This document shows, piece by piece, positions 18,620-26,986 of a stretch of 61,779 nucleotides of DNA. The stretch lies in the NCBI GenBank assembly GCA_963977495.1, contig CAXBOT010000009.1, positions 1 to 61,779 of the forward strand, given 5' to 3'. A program made the position numbers and the translations under genes. This DNA comes from UBA1672 sp963977495 (lineage in GTDB: Bacteria > Pseudomonadota > Alphaproteobacteria > Micavibrionales > Micavibrionaceae). The notes beneath the pieces were generated by a model that ran no database searches, was not told where the DNA came from, and saw only the letters and a program-made list of their open reading frames with translations. How positions within the stretch are numbered: position 1 is the first letter of the stretch; each line of letters begins with the position of its first letter.

Positions 18620-19129
18620 ATGAAGATGATGAAGATAAGCCGTTATTTAACAATAATCACATTGGGCCTCTGCGGGGCGCTCACATCACCTGCGCACGCT
18701 TCGGATACGGACACAGCCCAATCCTTGTTGCAAGACATGAAAACCACGCGCGTTAAGCCCATGGGCGAAGAATGTGCGCGGGACTGGGTTAATCAATATG
18801 ATTTCATATATAAACACACCACGCTCTTATTTGTCGGTAAGGTGATCTCTGTTGGTGATGTCTATGAAAGACGCGCTAGAGTTGAGTATGAAATCCTGAC
18901 ACCACTTAAGGGCTTTGGTTCCGCCAAACAGCGTACAATCGGTATCTATGATCCGTTATCTTACAAAGATACGAATGGCTCGGAAAAGAAAAGACCAGCC
19001 CCGGATGTTGGTACAGTGCGCATGGTGATGGCCTATAAACATCAAGACATCTATCGTGAATTTAATTTCGCCTATTGTGTTTCAGAAAAAATCACAGAAC
19101 AAACAAAACCCGTCGATGGCGCAGAGTGA
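18620..19129 (+). CDS. Secreted protein of unknown function
   Basis: About 169 aa with a signal peptide ending SPAHA (about residue 27). The mature protein holds two cysteines (EECARDW and FAYCVSE) that could form a disulfide, and a central beta-rich part (VGKVISVGDVYERRARVEYEILTPLKG). That part resembles small domains found in secreted proteins reporting a transit or exposure value; I do not recognise the family. The start could be any of ATGs 18620, 18626 or 18629. It lies 55 nt after the RND operon on the same strand and converges on cioB. Confidence 0.6.
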   Translation: MKMMKISRYLTIITLGLCGALTSPAHASDTDTAQSLLQDMKTTRVKPMGEECARDWVNQYDFIYKHTTLLFVGKVISVGDVYERRARVEYEILTPLKGFGSAKQRTIGIYDPLSYKDTNGSEKKRPAPDVGTVRMVMAYKHQDIYREFNFAYCVSEKITEQTKPVDGAE

Positions 19130-19160
19130 TGCTTACAAAATCGATATATAACGATACGTC

Positions 19161-19310
19161 CTATATCGCCTTGATAAGGATCTTTATCACGTAGCCTATG
19201 CTCATCGTTACCAGCAAGCTCGCCGTCCAAATACCGACAAACCACGCCCATTGTTTTTTCTTCTCATGCTTTGGCTTTGTGTGGTCAGGTTTAATAGATG
19301 TGCTCGTCAC
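19161..19310 (-). CDS. DUF2474-type small subunit of the CIO oxidase
   Basis: A 49-aa ORF with a GTG start, overlapping the end of cioB by 20 nt. A lysine-rich N-terminus is followed by one membrane helix, WAWFVGIWTASLLVTM, then SIGYVIKILIK. This matches the layout of the DUF2474 peptides that follow CIO-type cydAB operons and act like CydX, stabilising the oxidase (family knowledge). It is too short for routine ORF calling. The tryptophan/aromatic run and position argue strongly for a real gene. Confidence 0.78.
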   Translation of the reverse strand: MTSTSIKPDHTKPKHEKKKQWAWFVGIWTASLLVTMSIGYVIKILIKAI

Positions 19311-20304
19311 TGGCTTTACCTCTGAAAATATAATAGCAATAAGCCGTATAGCTTAGGATAATCGGTAACATAATCACCACCCCGACCAGCATCAACGAAA
19401 GCGATTCATTCGCCGCCGCCGCTGTCCAGATTGTGACATCATAAGGCACGGCAAAAGGCCAAAGGCTCACAGCCAAACCGATGAAGCCCATCAGGAATAT
19501 AAGCAAGGTACTGATAAAGGGGAGTACTTCACGATCGGCTCTTAGGCTATAAATCAGCGTGCCAAACAAGGTGGCCGTTATAACAGGGATCGGCAAAAGC
19601 CAGAAGAACATCTCGCCAAACCAACGTATATGAAGATCATTATCAAGATACGGTACCCACAGACTGACCAAAGCCATAAAAATAACAACAAACAGCAGAA
19701 TATATTTCGCAGTACGCCGCGCCCATAACTGCGTCGGACCGTCCGTTTTCATTATCAGCCATGTTGCGCCCAGTAAGATATAACCACACACCACACCCAA
19801 TCCTGTCATAAAGGAAAATGCGGTAAGCCAGTCAAATGCGCCGCCGGAAAAGCCTCGCCCTTCTACAGCTATGCCTTGAACAATCCCGCCCAAGATCATG
19901 CCCTGCATCAAGGCCGCACCAAGCGAGCCGAAATGGAAAGAATAGTCCCATAAGGCGCGAGAGGTATCGGCCTTAAAACGAAATTCAAAGGCGACCCCCC
20001 TGAAGATCAAGCACAGCAACATAATGATGATCGGAATATACATTGCCGGCATCACAATGGCATAGGCCAACGGAAAGGCCGCAAACAGCCCACCGCCGCC
20101 CAACACCAACCATGTTTCATTACCATCCCAAAACGGTGCGATGGAGTTCATCATTTTATCGCGGCATTTATCCGACGGCGCGAAGGGAAACAAAATTCCC
20201 AGCCCTAAATCAAAGCCATCAAGAAGCACATAGAGCAACACCGCGACACCGATGACGCCTGCCCAAATCAAAGGAAGATCAATGTAATTTTCAAACGTAA
20301 ACAT
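19291..20304 (-). CDS. cydB: Cytochrome bd-type quinol oxidase subunit II (CIO type)
   Basis: A 337-aa membrane protein with about eight helices. Typical CydB/CioB landmarks: YVLLDGFDLGLGILFPF near residue 25, FWDGNETWLVLGGGGLFAAFP (about 58-78) and FRGVAFEFRFK. It pairs with subunit I to reduce oxygen to water with quinol electrons without proton pumping. It starts 2 nt after the cioA stop and overlaps the small DUF2474 gene. The cyanide-insensitive subtype is inferred from the short Q-loop of subunit I. Confidence 0.93.
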   Translation of the reverse strand: MFTFENYIDLPLIWAGVIGVAVLLYVLLDGFDLGLGILFPFAPSDKCRDKMMNSIAPFWDGNETWLVLGGGGLFAAFPLAYAIVMPAMYIPIIIMLLCLIFRGVAFEFRFKADTSRALWDYSFHFGSLGAALMQGMILGGIVQGIAVEGRGFSGGAFDWLTAFSFMTGLGVVCGYILLGATWLIMKTDGPTQLWARRTAKYILLFVVIFMALVSLWVPYLDNDLHIRWFGEMFFWLLPIPVITATLFGTLIYSLRADREVLPFISTLLIFLMGFIGLAVSLWPFAVPYDVTIWTAAAANESLSLMLVGVVIMLPIILSYTAYCYYIFRGKASDEHIY

Positions 20305-20306
20305 TT

Positions 20307-21695
20307 TTATGCCTTTTCATCTGTTGGGTTTTGAAACGGGGCCGCAATTTTACTATGCTCTTCAAAGCCCTCGTCTTGTGTATCAATGCCCTTGCGGATC
20401 AATTTCAGAATATAGTATGTCGCCGCGCCGAACAAAAACGTATAGACAACAACAAAGGCCAAAAGTGATATGGCAACATATTGCCCTAATACAGGCGACA
20501 CGGCCTCTGATGTGCGCACCACCCCATAAACAACATAGGGCTGTCGCCCGACCTCGGTCACAAACCACCCCGCCAACAGCGCTATAAATCCGGCAGGCGT
20601 CAGAGCCATACACCAAAGCTGGAACCAGCGTGTATCAAACAACCTTTTTCTGAAAAACAAGATGACTGCCATAATGCCCGTCAAAATCATCGCCATGCCC
20701 AAGCCGACCATAACGCGGAATGACCAAAATACTATCAATACCGGCGGGCGGTCTTCTTTTGCCCATTCTTTCAACCCTTTAATCTCACCATCCTTGTGGT
20801 GGGTCAGGATCAGGCTCGCCAAATGCGGGATTACGACCTCATAATGGTTCATTTCGGCCTCTTGATCAGGAATAGCAAAAATACGAAGCCCAGCGCCTTT
20901 TTCCGTGTTCCAGATACCTTCCATTGCCGCGACCTTGGCCGGTTGATGTTCCAAAGTATTCAAGCCATGTAAATCACCCACAAACAATTGGGTCGGCGCA
21001 ATGAATACGGCAATAATCATCGCCATACCCAGCATCACCCGCGCATGCGCCACATGTCTTTTATTCCAAAGATACCAAGCGCCCACACCGCCGACGGTAA
21101 AGGCCGTTGTCAAATATGCCGCCAGAACCATGTGCACCAAACGAAACGGAAAGGACGGCGTAAAGATAATTTCCATCCAATTTGTCGGCTTTAAAATACC
21201 ATTCGGATCAATTTCAAACCCTTGCGGTGTTTGCATCCAACTGTTCGCAGCCAATATCCAGAAAGCAGAGCATAATGTGCCGATAGCAACCATAAGGGTT
21301 GCAAAGAAATGCATCCTATCGCTCACCCTGCTCCACCCGAACAACATGACCCCAAGGAAGGATGCCTCGAGGAAAAAGGCGGTTAAAACCTCAAACCCCA
21401 ATAACGGGCCAATCACACTGCCGGTTCTATCAGAAAATACCGACCAATTCGTCCCCAACTGGTACGACAACACAACGCCGGAAACCACGCCCATACCAAA
21501 ACAAACGGCAAAGATTTTAATCCAGAATTTGTAAACTTCCTTGTAAACATTATTGCCTGTCTTCAACCACAACCCTTCAACAACGGCCAACCAGCTCGCC
21601 AATCCGATCGTAAAGGCCGGAAAAACAATATGGAATGATATCGTAAAAGCAAACTGAATACGCGCAAGTAAGACAGGGTCTAAATCTAAAAACAT
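20307..21695 (-). CDS. cydA: Cytochrome bd-type quinol oxidase subunit I (CioA type)
   Basis: A 462-aa haem-bearing subunit. His in FTISFHIVFPAFTIG (about residue 20) and His in FRLVHMVLAAYLTTA match the haem-ligand positions, and GRQPYVVYGVVRTSEAVSP is the late conserved block. The length and the short hydrophilic loop fit the CIO branch rather than E. coli CydA. It gives high-affinity or inhibitor-tolerant respiration. It is first in an operon with subunit II and DUF2474. The start at 21695 has only a weak ribosome site. Confidence 0.93.
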   Translation of the reverse strand: MFLDLDPVLLARIQFAFTISFHIVFPAFTIGLASWLAVVEGLWLKTGNNVYKEVYKFWIKIFAVCFGMGVVSGVVLSYQLGTNWSVFSDRTGSVIGPLLGFEVLTAFFLEASFLGVMLFGWSRVSDRMHFFATLMVAIGTLCSAFWILAANSWMQTPQGFEIDPNGILKPTNWMEIIFTPSFPFRLVHMVLAAYLTTAFTVGGVGAWYLWNKRHVAHARVMLGMAMIIAVFIAPTQLFVGDLHGLNTLEHQPAKVAAMEGIWNTEKGAGLRIFAIPDQEAEMNHYEVVIPHLASLILTHHKDGEIKGLKEWAKEDRPPVLIVFWSFRVMVGLGMAMILTGIMAVILFFRKRLFDTRWFQLWCMALTPAGFIALLAGWFVTEVGRQPYVVYGVVRTSEAVSPVLGQYVAISLLAFVVVYTFLFGAATYYILKLIRKGIDTQDEGFEEHSKIAAPFQNPTDEKA

Positions 21696-21843
21696 TGTAT
21701 GTATCTAACCTGATTTTTGTTATGGTATTTTGACAGTAACATGGTCCAATGAAACCACCGCGTCAAGCCCTGCACTCCGACCACATAAAATATATTTTTA
21801 ACAACAATTAAAGTGAAATATAGACTGCGAAATCGTAGATTCA

Positions 21844-21871
21844 TTGACATAATCCACAAAATCACTATGAT
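21844..21871 (+). promoter_or_regulatory. Sigma-70 promoter of the glycan cluster
   Basis: TTGACA-N16-TATGAT, 31 nt ahead of the first glycosyltransferase start. It is the best housekeeping-type promoter I see in the window. Confidence 0.65.
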
Positions 21872-21902
21872 CCGCCTATTTCAATGCTTAGGGATATTAT
21901 AA

Positions 21903-22907
21903 ATGGCTGAACGCCCCCTCGTTTCCGTTGTCATACCATTTTACAATGCTGAAAATACTATTCAGGAAACATTGCAAAGCGTACTAAACCAGACTTACCC
22001 TAATATTGAGATTATATTGGTTAATGATGGATCAACTGATGGCGCTGTAAAAATCATTGAACATCTTCGCCATTCCCATGAAACCATCACGGTTATTACG
22101 CAGGATAATGCAGGCGTTGCCGCCGCCAGAAATACAGGAATCGCCGCCAGTAAAGGCGAGTACATAGCCCCCATTGATGCGGATGATTTATGGCACCCTA
22201 TGCGTGTTGAAATGCATGTCGACGCGTTAGAGCAAGCCTCGCCCAGCGTGGCGGTTGCCTATTCACCCGCCTACATCCTCGACGAAAAGGGTTATATCAT
22301 CCATAAGCCTAAAAAGTTTGAACTCTCGGGCAATGTTTTTTCAGAGCAACTGGATGTTAATTTTGTCGGAAACGGCAGCGGCCTGACGATACGCAAGGAT
22401 GCGCTCACGAAGATCGGTGGATATTCTCCCATGCTCAGAGAAAAGGGCGCGCAAGGGTGTGAAGATTACATGGTTCAAATGATGCTCGCCTTTCACTACC
22501 ATTATGTCGCCGTTCCATATTATTTGATTGGATACAGAGTCTATGAAGGGAATATGTCTTCGGATGAGATCAAAATGCTCAAATCCCGTTTTCTGGTTTA
22601 TGACTTTTTGCAAAGCGAATATGAACTCGATGAAGAACAGGTCGCTCAAGGTAAGAAAAGTGCGCTATTCTTCCATATTTTGAAACTTTGCAAAAAGCAC
22701 CAAATGATTAAATCTTGGCGCGAACTCAAACCAATCATAAAGCAAATATACAGCCCAGCTCATTTTGTTTGCATAATATGGAAAACCATACTATACAAGC
22801 TACTGAAAAAGATCATAGAAAATCTAAAGACTGTTTTTCTTCCCAAGAGCAAGGAGGATGAAAAACTAGGATTTTCAGACATAGCAAAGCAGCCCCCAAC
22901 GACTTGA
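21903..22907 (+). CDS. Family 2 glycosyltransferase
   Basis: 334 aa. GT-A fold: VSVVIPFYNAENTIQETLQSV at the N-terminus, NDGSTD near residue 41 for the nucleotide-sugar, DADD near 97 as the metal motif, and QGCEDYMVQ in the acceptor region. The C-terminal about 80 residues are basic and hydrophobic, possibly membrane-associating. It is first gene of a four-gene cluster with a sugar nucleotide decarboxylase/epimerase, a GT-methyltransferase-deacetylase fusion and an ABC exporter, so it likely adds a sugar to a cell-surface glycan. Confidence 0.88.
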   Translation: MAERPLVSVVIPFYNAENTIQETLQSVLNQTYPNIEIILVNDGSTDGAVKIIEHLRHSHETITVITQDNAGVAAARNTGIAASKGEYIAPIDADDLWHPMRVEMHVDALEQASPSVAVAYSPAYILDEKGYIIHKPKKFELSGNVFSEQLDVNFVGNGSGLTIRKDALTKIGGYSPMLREKGAQGCEDYMVQMMLAFHYHYVAVPYYLIGYRVYEGNMSSDEIKMLKSRFLVYDFLQSEYELDEEQVAQGKKSALFFHILKLCKKHQMIKSWRELKPIIKQIYSPAHFVCIIWKTILYKLLKKIIENLKTVFLPKSKEDEKLGFSDIAKQPPTT

Positions 22908-22931
22908 GGCCGTATTGCTCAGGAGTTGAAC

Positions 22932-23939
22932 GTGAAAAATATTATTGTTTCAGGGGGCGCGGGCTTTGTAGGCTCCCATCTTGTTGACAGGCTTTTGGCC
23001 AGACAGGATATTGCAAAACTTATAGTTGTTGATAATTTATGGACAGGGGACATAAATAACCTCAGCCATATCTCCGATTTGCGTCTCAAGATCGAAATTC
23101 AAGATATCGAAATTTTCCGAAGTGATATTCGTTTTGATGAAGTTTATCACCTCGCCTCCCCCGCTTCACCGCAGCATTATTCCACCAGACCCGATAAAAC
23201 GATCTCGGCCAATATTTTGGGTGCTATGCGCCTAAAAGAGTTGATGAAGCCTGAGGGGAAATTCTGCTTTACCTCATCATCCGAAGTTTATGGCGATCCA
23301 AAAATAACGCCGCAGCCGGAAAGCTATCTTGGTTCCGTTGATTGCACAGGGCCGCGTTCTTCCTATGATGAAGCCAAAAGATGCACGGAGGCGTTCTTGT
23401 TTGAATGCCAGCGCGTTTACGATATGGATGTCCGCGTTGTACGACCATTTAACATTTATGGCCCCCGTACAAAAGCCGATGATGGTCGCTGCGTCTCTAA
23501 CTTTGTTACGCAAGCCCTCAGTGGCGCGCCGATTACGGTCTATGGAACGGGTCAGCAGACAAGAAGTTGGGGCTATATTGATGACATCATAGAAGGTTTT
23601 GAACGTTTTTTCTGGCGTGATGAGGTGAGCTATAAAGGCCCCCTTAACATCGGAAATAACCGCGAAATATCTGTTCTGGAGGTCGCGCAATATATTGCTG
23701 ATTTAGTACCGGGAACGCAGATTATTCACCGCCCGCCTGCCCCCGATGACCCAACGAACCGCTGTCCCGATTTAACGCTCGCGCAAAAAGTACTGCCGGG
23801 CTGGAGTTGTGGTGTGGCTTACGAAGCCGGCATTGTGAAAACAATGGAATGGTTTACGGAAAAGCTTGAGCAACAAGGGGAAATCACCCCCCTGCCCTAT
23901 AGCCTCCCTAAAACAAGCTCTCTACAGGAATATGCTTAA
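22932..23939 (+). CDS. NAD-dependent sugar nucleotide dehydratase/decarboxylase (UDP-xylose synthase-like)
   Basis: About 335 aa, extended SDR fold. GGAGFVGSHL is the NAD loop, SSSEVYG carries the catalytic Ser, and SYDEAKR gives the YxxxK pair. HLASPASPQHY and RVVRPFNIYGPR are typical of UDP-glucuronate decarboxylase/UXS relatives. The GTG at 22932 is preferred, 6 nt after AGGAG; the TTG at 22926 abuts the ribosome site and is too close. It probably makes UDP-xylose or a related donor for the neighbouring transferases. The exact substrate is uncertain. Confidence 0.85.
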   Translation: MKNIIVSGGAGFVGSHLVDRLLARQDIAKLIVVDNLWTGDINNLSHISDLRLKIEIQDIEIFRSDIRFDEVYHLASPASPQHYSTRPDKTISANILGAMRLKELMKPEGKFCFTSSSEVYGDPKITPQPESYLGSVDCTGPRSSYDEAKRCTEAFLFECQRVYDMDVRVVRPFNIYGPRTKADDGRCVSNFVTQALSGAPITVYGTGQQTRSWGYIDDIIEGFERFFWRDEVSYKGPLNIGNNREISVLEVAQYIADLVPGTQIIHRPPAPDDPTNRCPDLTLAQKVLPGWSCGVAYEAGIVKTMEWFTEKLEQQGEITPLPYSLPKTSSLQEYA

Positions 23940-23962
23940 TCAGCAGATATAAGGTTTCTTCA

Positions 23963-26900
23963 ATGCCTACTCAACAAAATCAAAAAGTTTCGATCATTGT
24001 GCCTGCGTATAATGCGTCAACGACACTGGAACGCACCATCGCGTCAGTCAAAGCGCAAGACTATAAGAATTGGGAAATCATACTGATTGATGACGGGTCA
24101 ACCGATGATACGCCGCAACTTGCCCAAGCTTTCGTTAAAAAAGATAAACGCATTTCTTATTTCAAACAAAATAACGCCGGCGTTTCTGCGGCGCGTAATA
24201 CAGGCCTGACCAAAGCTGGCGGTGACTGGATATTATTTTTAGATAGCGACGACACGATTGATCCGCGCTTTCTCTCCAAAATGATGGGCTCAGCCAATGA
24301 CAATCGCTCGGATATTGTCATTTGCGAATATCTACATTGTAACGAAGGCGAAAAGGTTAATATCAGTGGGAAAAGCTCAAAGCTGCCCGAAGATGCCATT
24401 ACCGAGCTTATGATCTGGCCTTACTTCGCCGTTCATGCCGCCATCACCAAGCGCGAGCATGTCCTTAAGACCGAAGGGTTCGATACGACCCTTAGAACGT
24501 GCGAAGATTGGGATTTCTGGATCAAGATTTTAACACAAGAAGGCATACGATATTCCAACGTGAATGAAGTATTGGCCTATTATCACAACACGCCGGATTC
24601 TCTGTCCAAGGGCGCATCGGATATGTTCGCAGATTGCCGCGAAATTCGCCGCAGACAAAAAGAACATATCTATGGCGCGTTAGCCGCAGAACATGAAATG
24701 GACGAAGTGCAGTCCATCTTAAAAGATACGCAGGAATTCTGCTGGTATGTGGCCGTCGATGCGGCGCAAGGGCATGATAAAACCTATATCAATGACACTT
24801 TCGAACAACTCGCCTCACCATTTCAGGGTGATGTCTGGTTAAGCGAATGTGTGTTCGAAGGTTTAAATATCGGGTCTTGCCTGAAAACGCGTGACACTTT
24901 CAAAATATGGCCAACAGCGCAAAAAACGATTGAGAAACTCTTCACCATCATAGAAGAACGCACCGCACATAAGGGCGCGGCTGATATGCTCATGCATGAT
25001 CTCTATGATACGTTTTCCAAAAAATGTGAAATCAAAGAACCATTATATTACAAGAACAAAGCGTATATACGCGCGATCCCGTTTATGCTTAATCCATCCC
25101 TGCCTGATGATATTGATTGTGTCAGCCTGTATTTAAGAATTGGTGAGAAAACAATTCGCCTGCAAGAACTTCCGATTTTTCAACCGTTGACGCGTTTAAG
25201 ATTACTGCGCGTTATTGCCTATGAGCTTTGCGACAAATTGCTGGGTGCTACAAAAGCTAAATTCCCCATTGGGTTTTCTGCAAAAGTTTTCAGAAAATTT
25301 GTAAAGCTCAGAAGAAAAATCAGAGCAAAATTATTCAAAAGAACCGGCCCTGAAAACAGAGCATTAAAAGCGTATGGCTCGCCTGCTCTGAAAAAAATCA
25401 TCAGGGACATCAAGGATAAAGTACCAAAAGAGTTGGAAAGCTCTAAATCCGGACAGGAAGAAGAGGAATATCTTGATTATTTCTCAGACGATGTTTGGGA
25501 AAAGATTTTCAAAACGGAAAACCCGTGGAACTACGATAACCCGTATGAACAGCTAAAATACAAACAAACGCTTGGCCTGTTACCAGATCAAAAACTTCAC
25601 TCTGCGTTAGAACTGGCCTGCGCTGAGGGGCATTTCACGATTGATCTGGCCGATCACGTGGATAAGCTTTTAGCCACCGACATCTCTGAAACCGCCGTAA
25701 AAAGAGCGGCAGAACGATGCAAATCTAAAACCAACATCGAATACGGGGTTCTTGATTTTGTAAAAAATCCGATCGAAGGCCAATATGATTTGATCGTCTG
25801 TTCAGAGGTTTTATATTACACAAAAGACAAAGCGAAGCTTTACGAAGTTGCCGATAAAATCGCCAATGCGCTGAATGCCGGAGGGTATTTATTGATGGCA
25901 CATGCATGGTTGATTGAAGATGACACATCGAAAACCGCATTTGGGTGGGGCGATACGCAGGGCGTAGATACCATCATCAAAACATTCCTATCCCATGCTG
26001 ATCTGGATTCCGCCTCAGTATTATCGACCGAGCTTTACCAGCTTCACCTTATTCAGAAAAAATCAGAGGCACCCGCACCGAAGCCAAAGGACGTCACAAC
26101 CGATTTCGGAACACCATTGCCCGGTCATGTCGCCGCAGATATTGTTTGGGGCGGCGCGCACGCAACGCGCTATCAAACACAGGCCAGTGAGCGCACGCGC
26201 CACTTACCAATTCCGATGTATCATCGCATTGCTGAGGACGCGCCCGAAGCGCTGCGCCGTTATACGGTAAAGCCCGATGAATTTGAAAAACAACTCAGAT
26301 ATATGCATCGCCGCGGCTTTTATTCCATCGACCCAACGCTTTTAAACCCAGCGCAATATTTCCCTTGGGATATAGAAGGCCGCCCGACAGTCATTACGTT
26401 TGATGATGCCTATGTTGATTTTCTGGAAACCGCATGGCCGATCCTACAGCGCAATGGGTTTGGCGCGCATATGTTTGTGCCGACCGGCTATGTTGGTGGT
26501 AAAGCCGATTGGGATAATGAATATGGCGACGCAGCCCCGATTATGAATTGGGATCAAATCAAATATTTATCAAAACAAGGCGTCACATTCGGCAGTCATT
26601 TGGTTAGCCACCGCCCTTCTACGGAACTCAGCCTTGAAGAATTACTGGAAGAAGCCATCGTATCCAAGACCATCCTTGAGCAAAAATTGGGCAAGCTGAT
26701 CACCAGTGTCGCGCCCCCCTATGGTGTGTTCGGCAGACGAGAAGAACGCATCTTCCAGATCGCAGGATATGGTAGTATCTTCGGAATCAATGATGGTGGC
26801 TGGGCGGAGAATGGACACACCGTATTGTCCAGAGTATTCCCCGATGGTACACAAGATTTAAATGGCTTTAGCGAAAACTTCCCGGCGAGCTTACCTGCGC

Positions 26901-26986
26901 CGGATGACTACGATTTAAACAACGAAAACTTTAAGACCCTTTTTAAAAATGGGTCTGATTGCCGAGCTGATGATAAAACCGATTAA
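23963..26986 (+). CDS. Three-domain glycan enzyme: GT2, NodS-like methyltransferase, NodB-like deacetylase
   Basis: 1007 aa. Residues about 1-230 are a GT2 domain (VSIIVPAYNAS, DDGSTDD, FLDSDD). About 230-480 is a helical, basic linker without a recognised family. About 505-700 is a SAM methyltransferase of NodS type: NPWNYDNPYEQLKYKQTL, then ALELACAEGHFT as motif I. About 745-985 is a polysaccharide deacetylase: PMYHRI, TFDDAYVDF for the metal-site Asp pair, SHLVSH for the His pair, and APPYG. The order glycosyl transfer, methylation, deacetylation mimics NodC/NodS/NodB activities in one chain. The gene overlaps the ABC exporter by 38 nt. The product is unknown, likely a modified surface or secreted glycan. 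Confidence 0.85.
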   Translation: MPTQQNQKVSIIVPAYNASTTLERTIASVKAQDYKNWEIILIDDGSTDDTPQLAQAFVKKDKRISYFKQNNAGVSAARNTGLTKAGGDWILFLDSDDTIDPRFLSKMMGSANDNRSDIVICEYLHCNEGEKVNISGKSSKLPEDAITELMIWPYFAVHAAITKREHVLKTEGFDTTLRTCEDWDFWIKILTQEGIRYSNVNEVLAYYHNTPDSLSKGASDMFADCREIRRRQKEHIYGALAAEHEMDEVQSILKDTQEFCWYVAVDAAQGHDKTYINDTFEQLASPFQGDVWLSECVFEGLNIGSCLKTRDTFKIWPTAQKTIEKLFTIIEERTAHKGAADMLMHDLYDTFSKKCEIKEPLYYKNKAYIRAIPFMLNPSLPDDIDCVSLYLRIGEKTIRLQELPIFQPLTRLRLLRVIAYELCDKLLGATKAKFPIGFSAKVFRKFVKLRRKIRAKLFKRTGPENRALKAYGSPALKKIIRDIKDKVPKELESSKSGQEEEEYLDYFSDDVWEKIFKTENPWNYDNPYEQLKYKQTLGLLPDQKLHSALELACAEGHFTIDLADHVDKLLATDISETAVKRAAERCKSKTNIEYGVLDFVKNPIEGQYDLIVCSEVLYYTKDKAKLYEVADKIANALNAGGYLLMAHAWLIEDDTSKTAFGWGDTQGVDTIIKTFLSHADLDSASVLSTELYQLHLIQKKSEAPAPKPKDVTTDFGTPLPGHVAADIVWGGAHATRYQTQASERTRHLPIPMYHRIAEDAPEALRRYTVKPDEFEKQLRYMHRRGFYSIDPTLLNPAQYFPWDIEGRPTVITFDDAYVDFLETAWPILQRNGFGAHMFVPTGYVGGKADWDNEYGDAAPIMNWDQIKYLSKQGVTFGSHLVSHRPSTELSLEELLEEAIVSKTILEQKLGKLITSVAPPYGVFGRREERIFQIAGYGSIFGINDGGWAENGHTVLSRVFPDGTQDLNGFSENFPASLPAPDDYDLNNENFKTLFKNGSDCRADDKTD

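Noticed and set aside
22926..22931. TTG start for the UXS-like gene
   Set aside because: It directly abuts AGGAG, leaving no spacing; GTG at 22932 has 6 nt.
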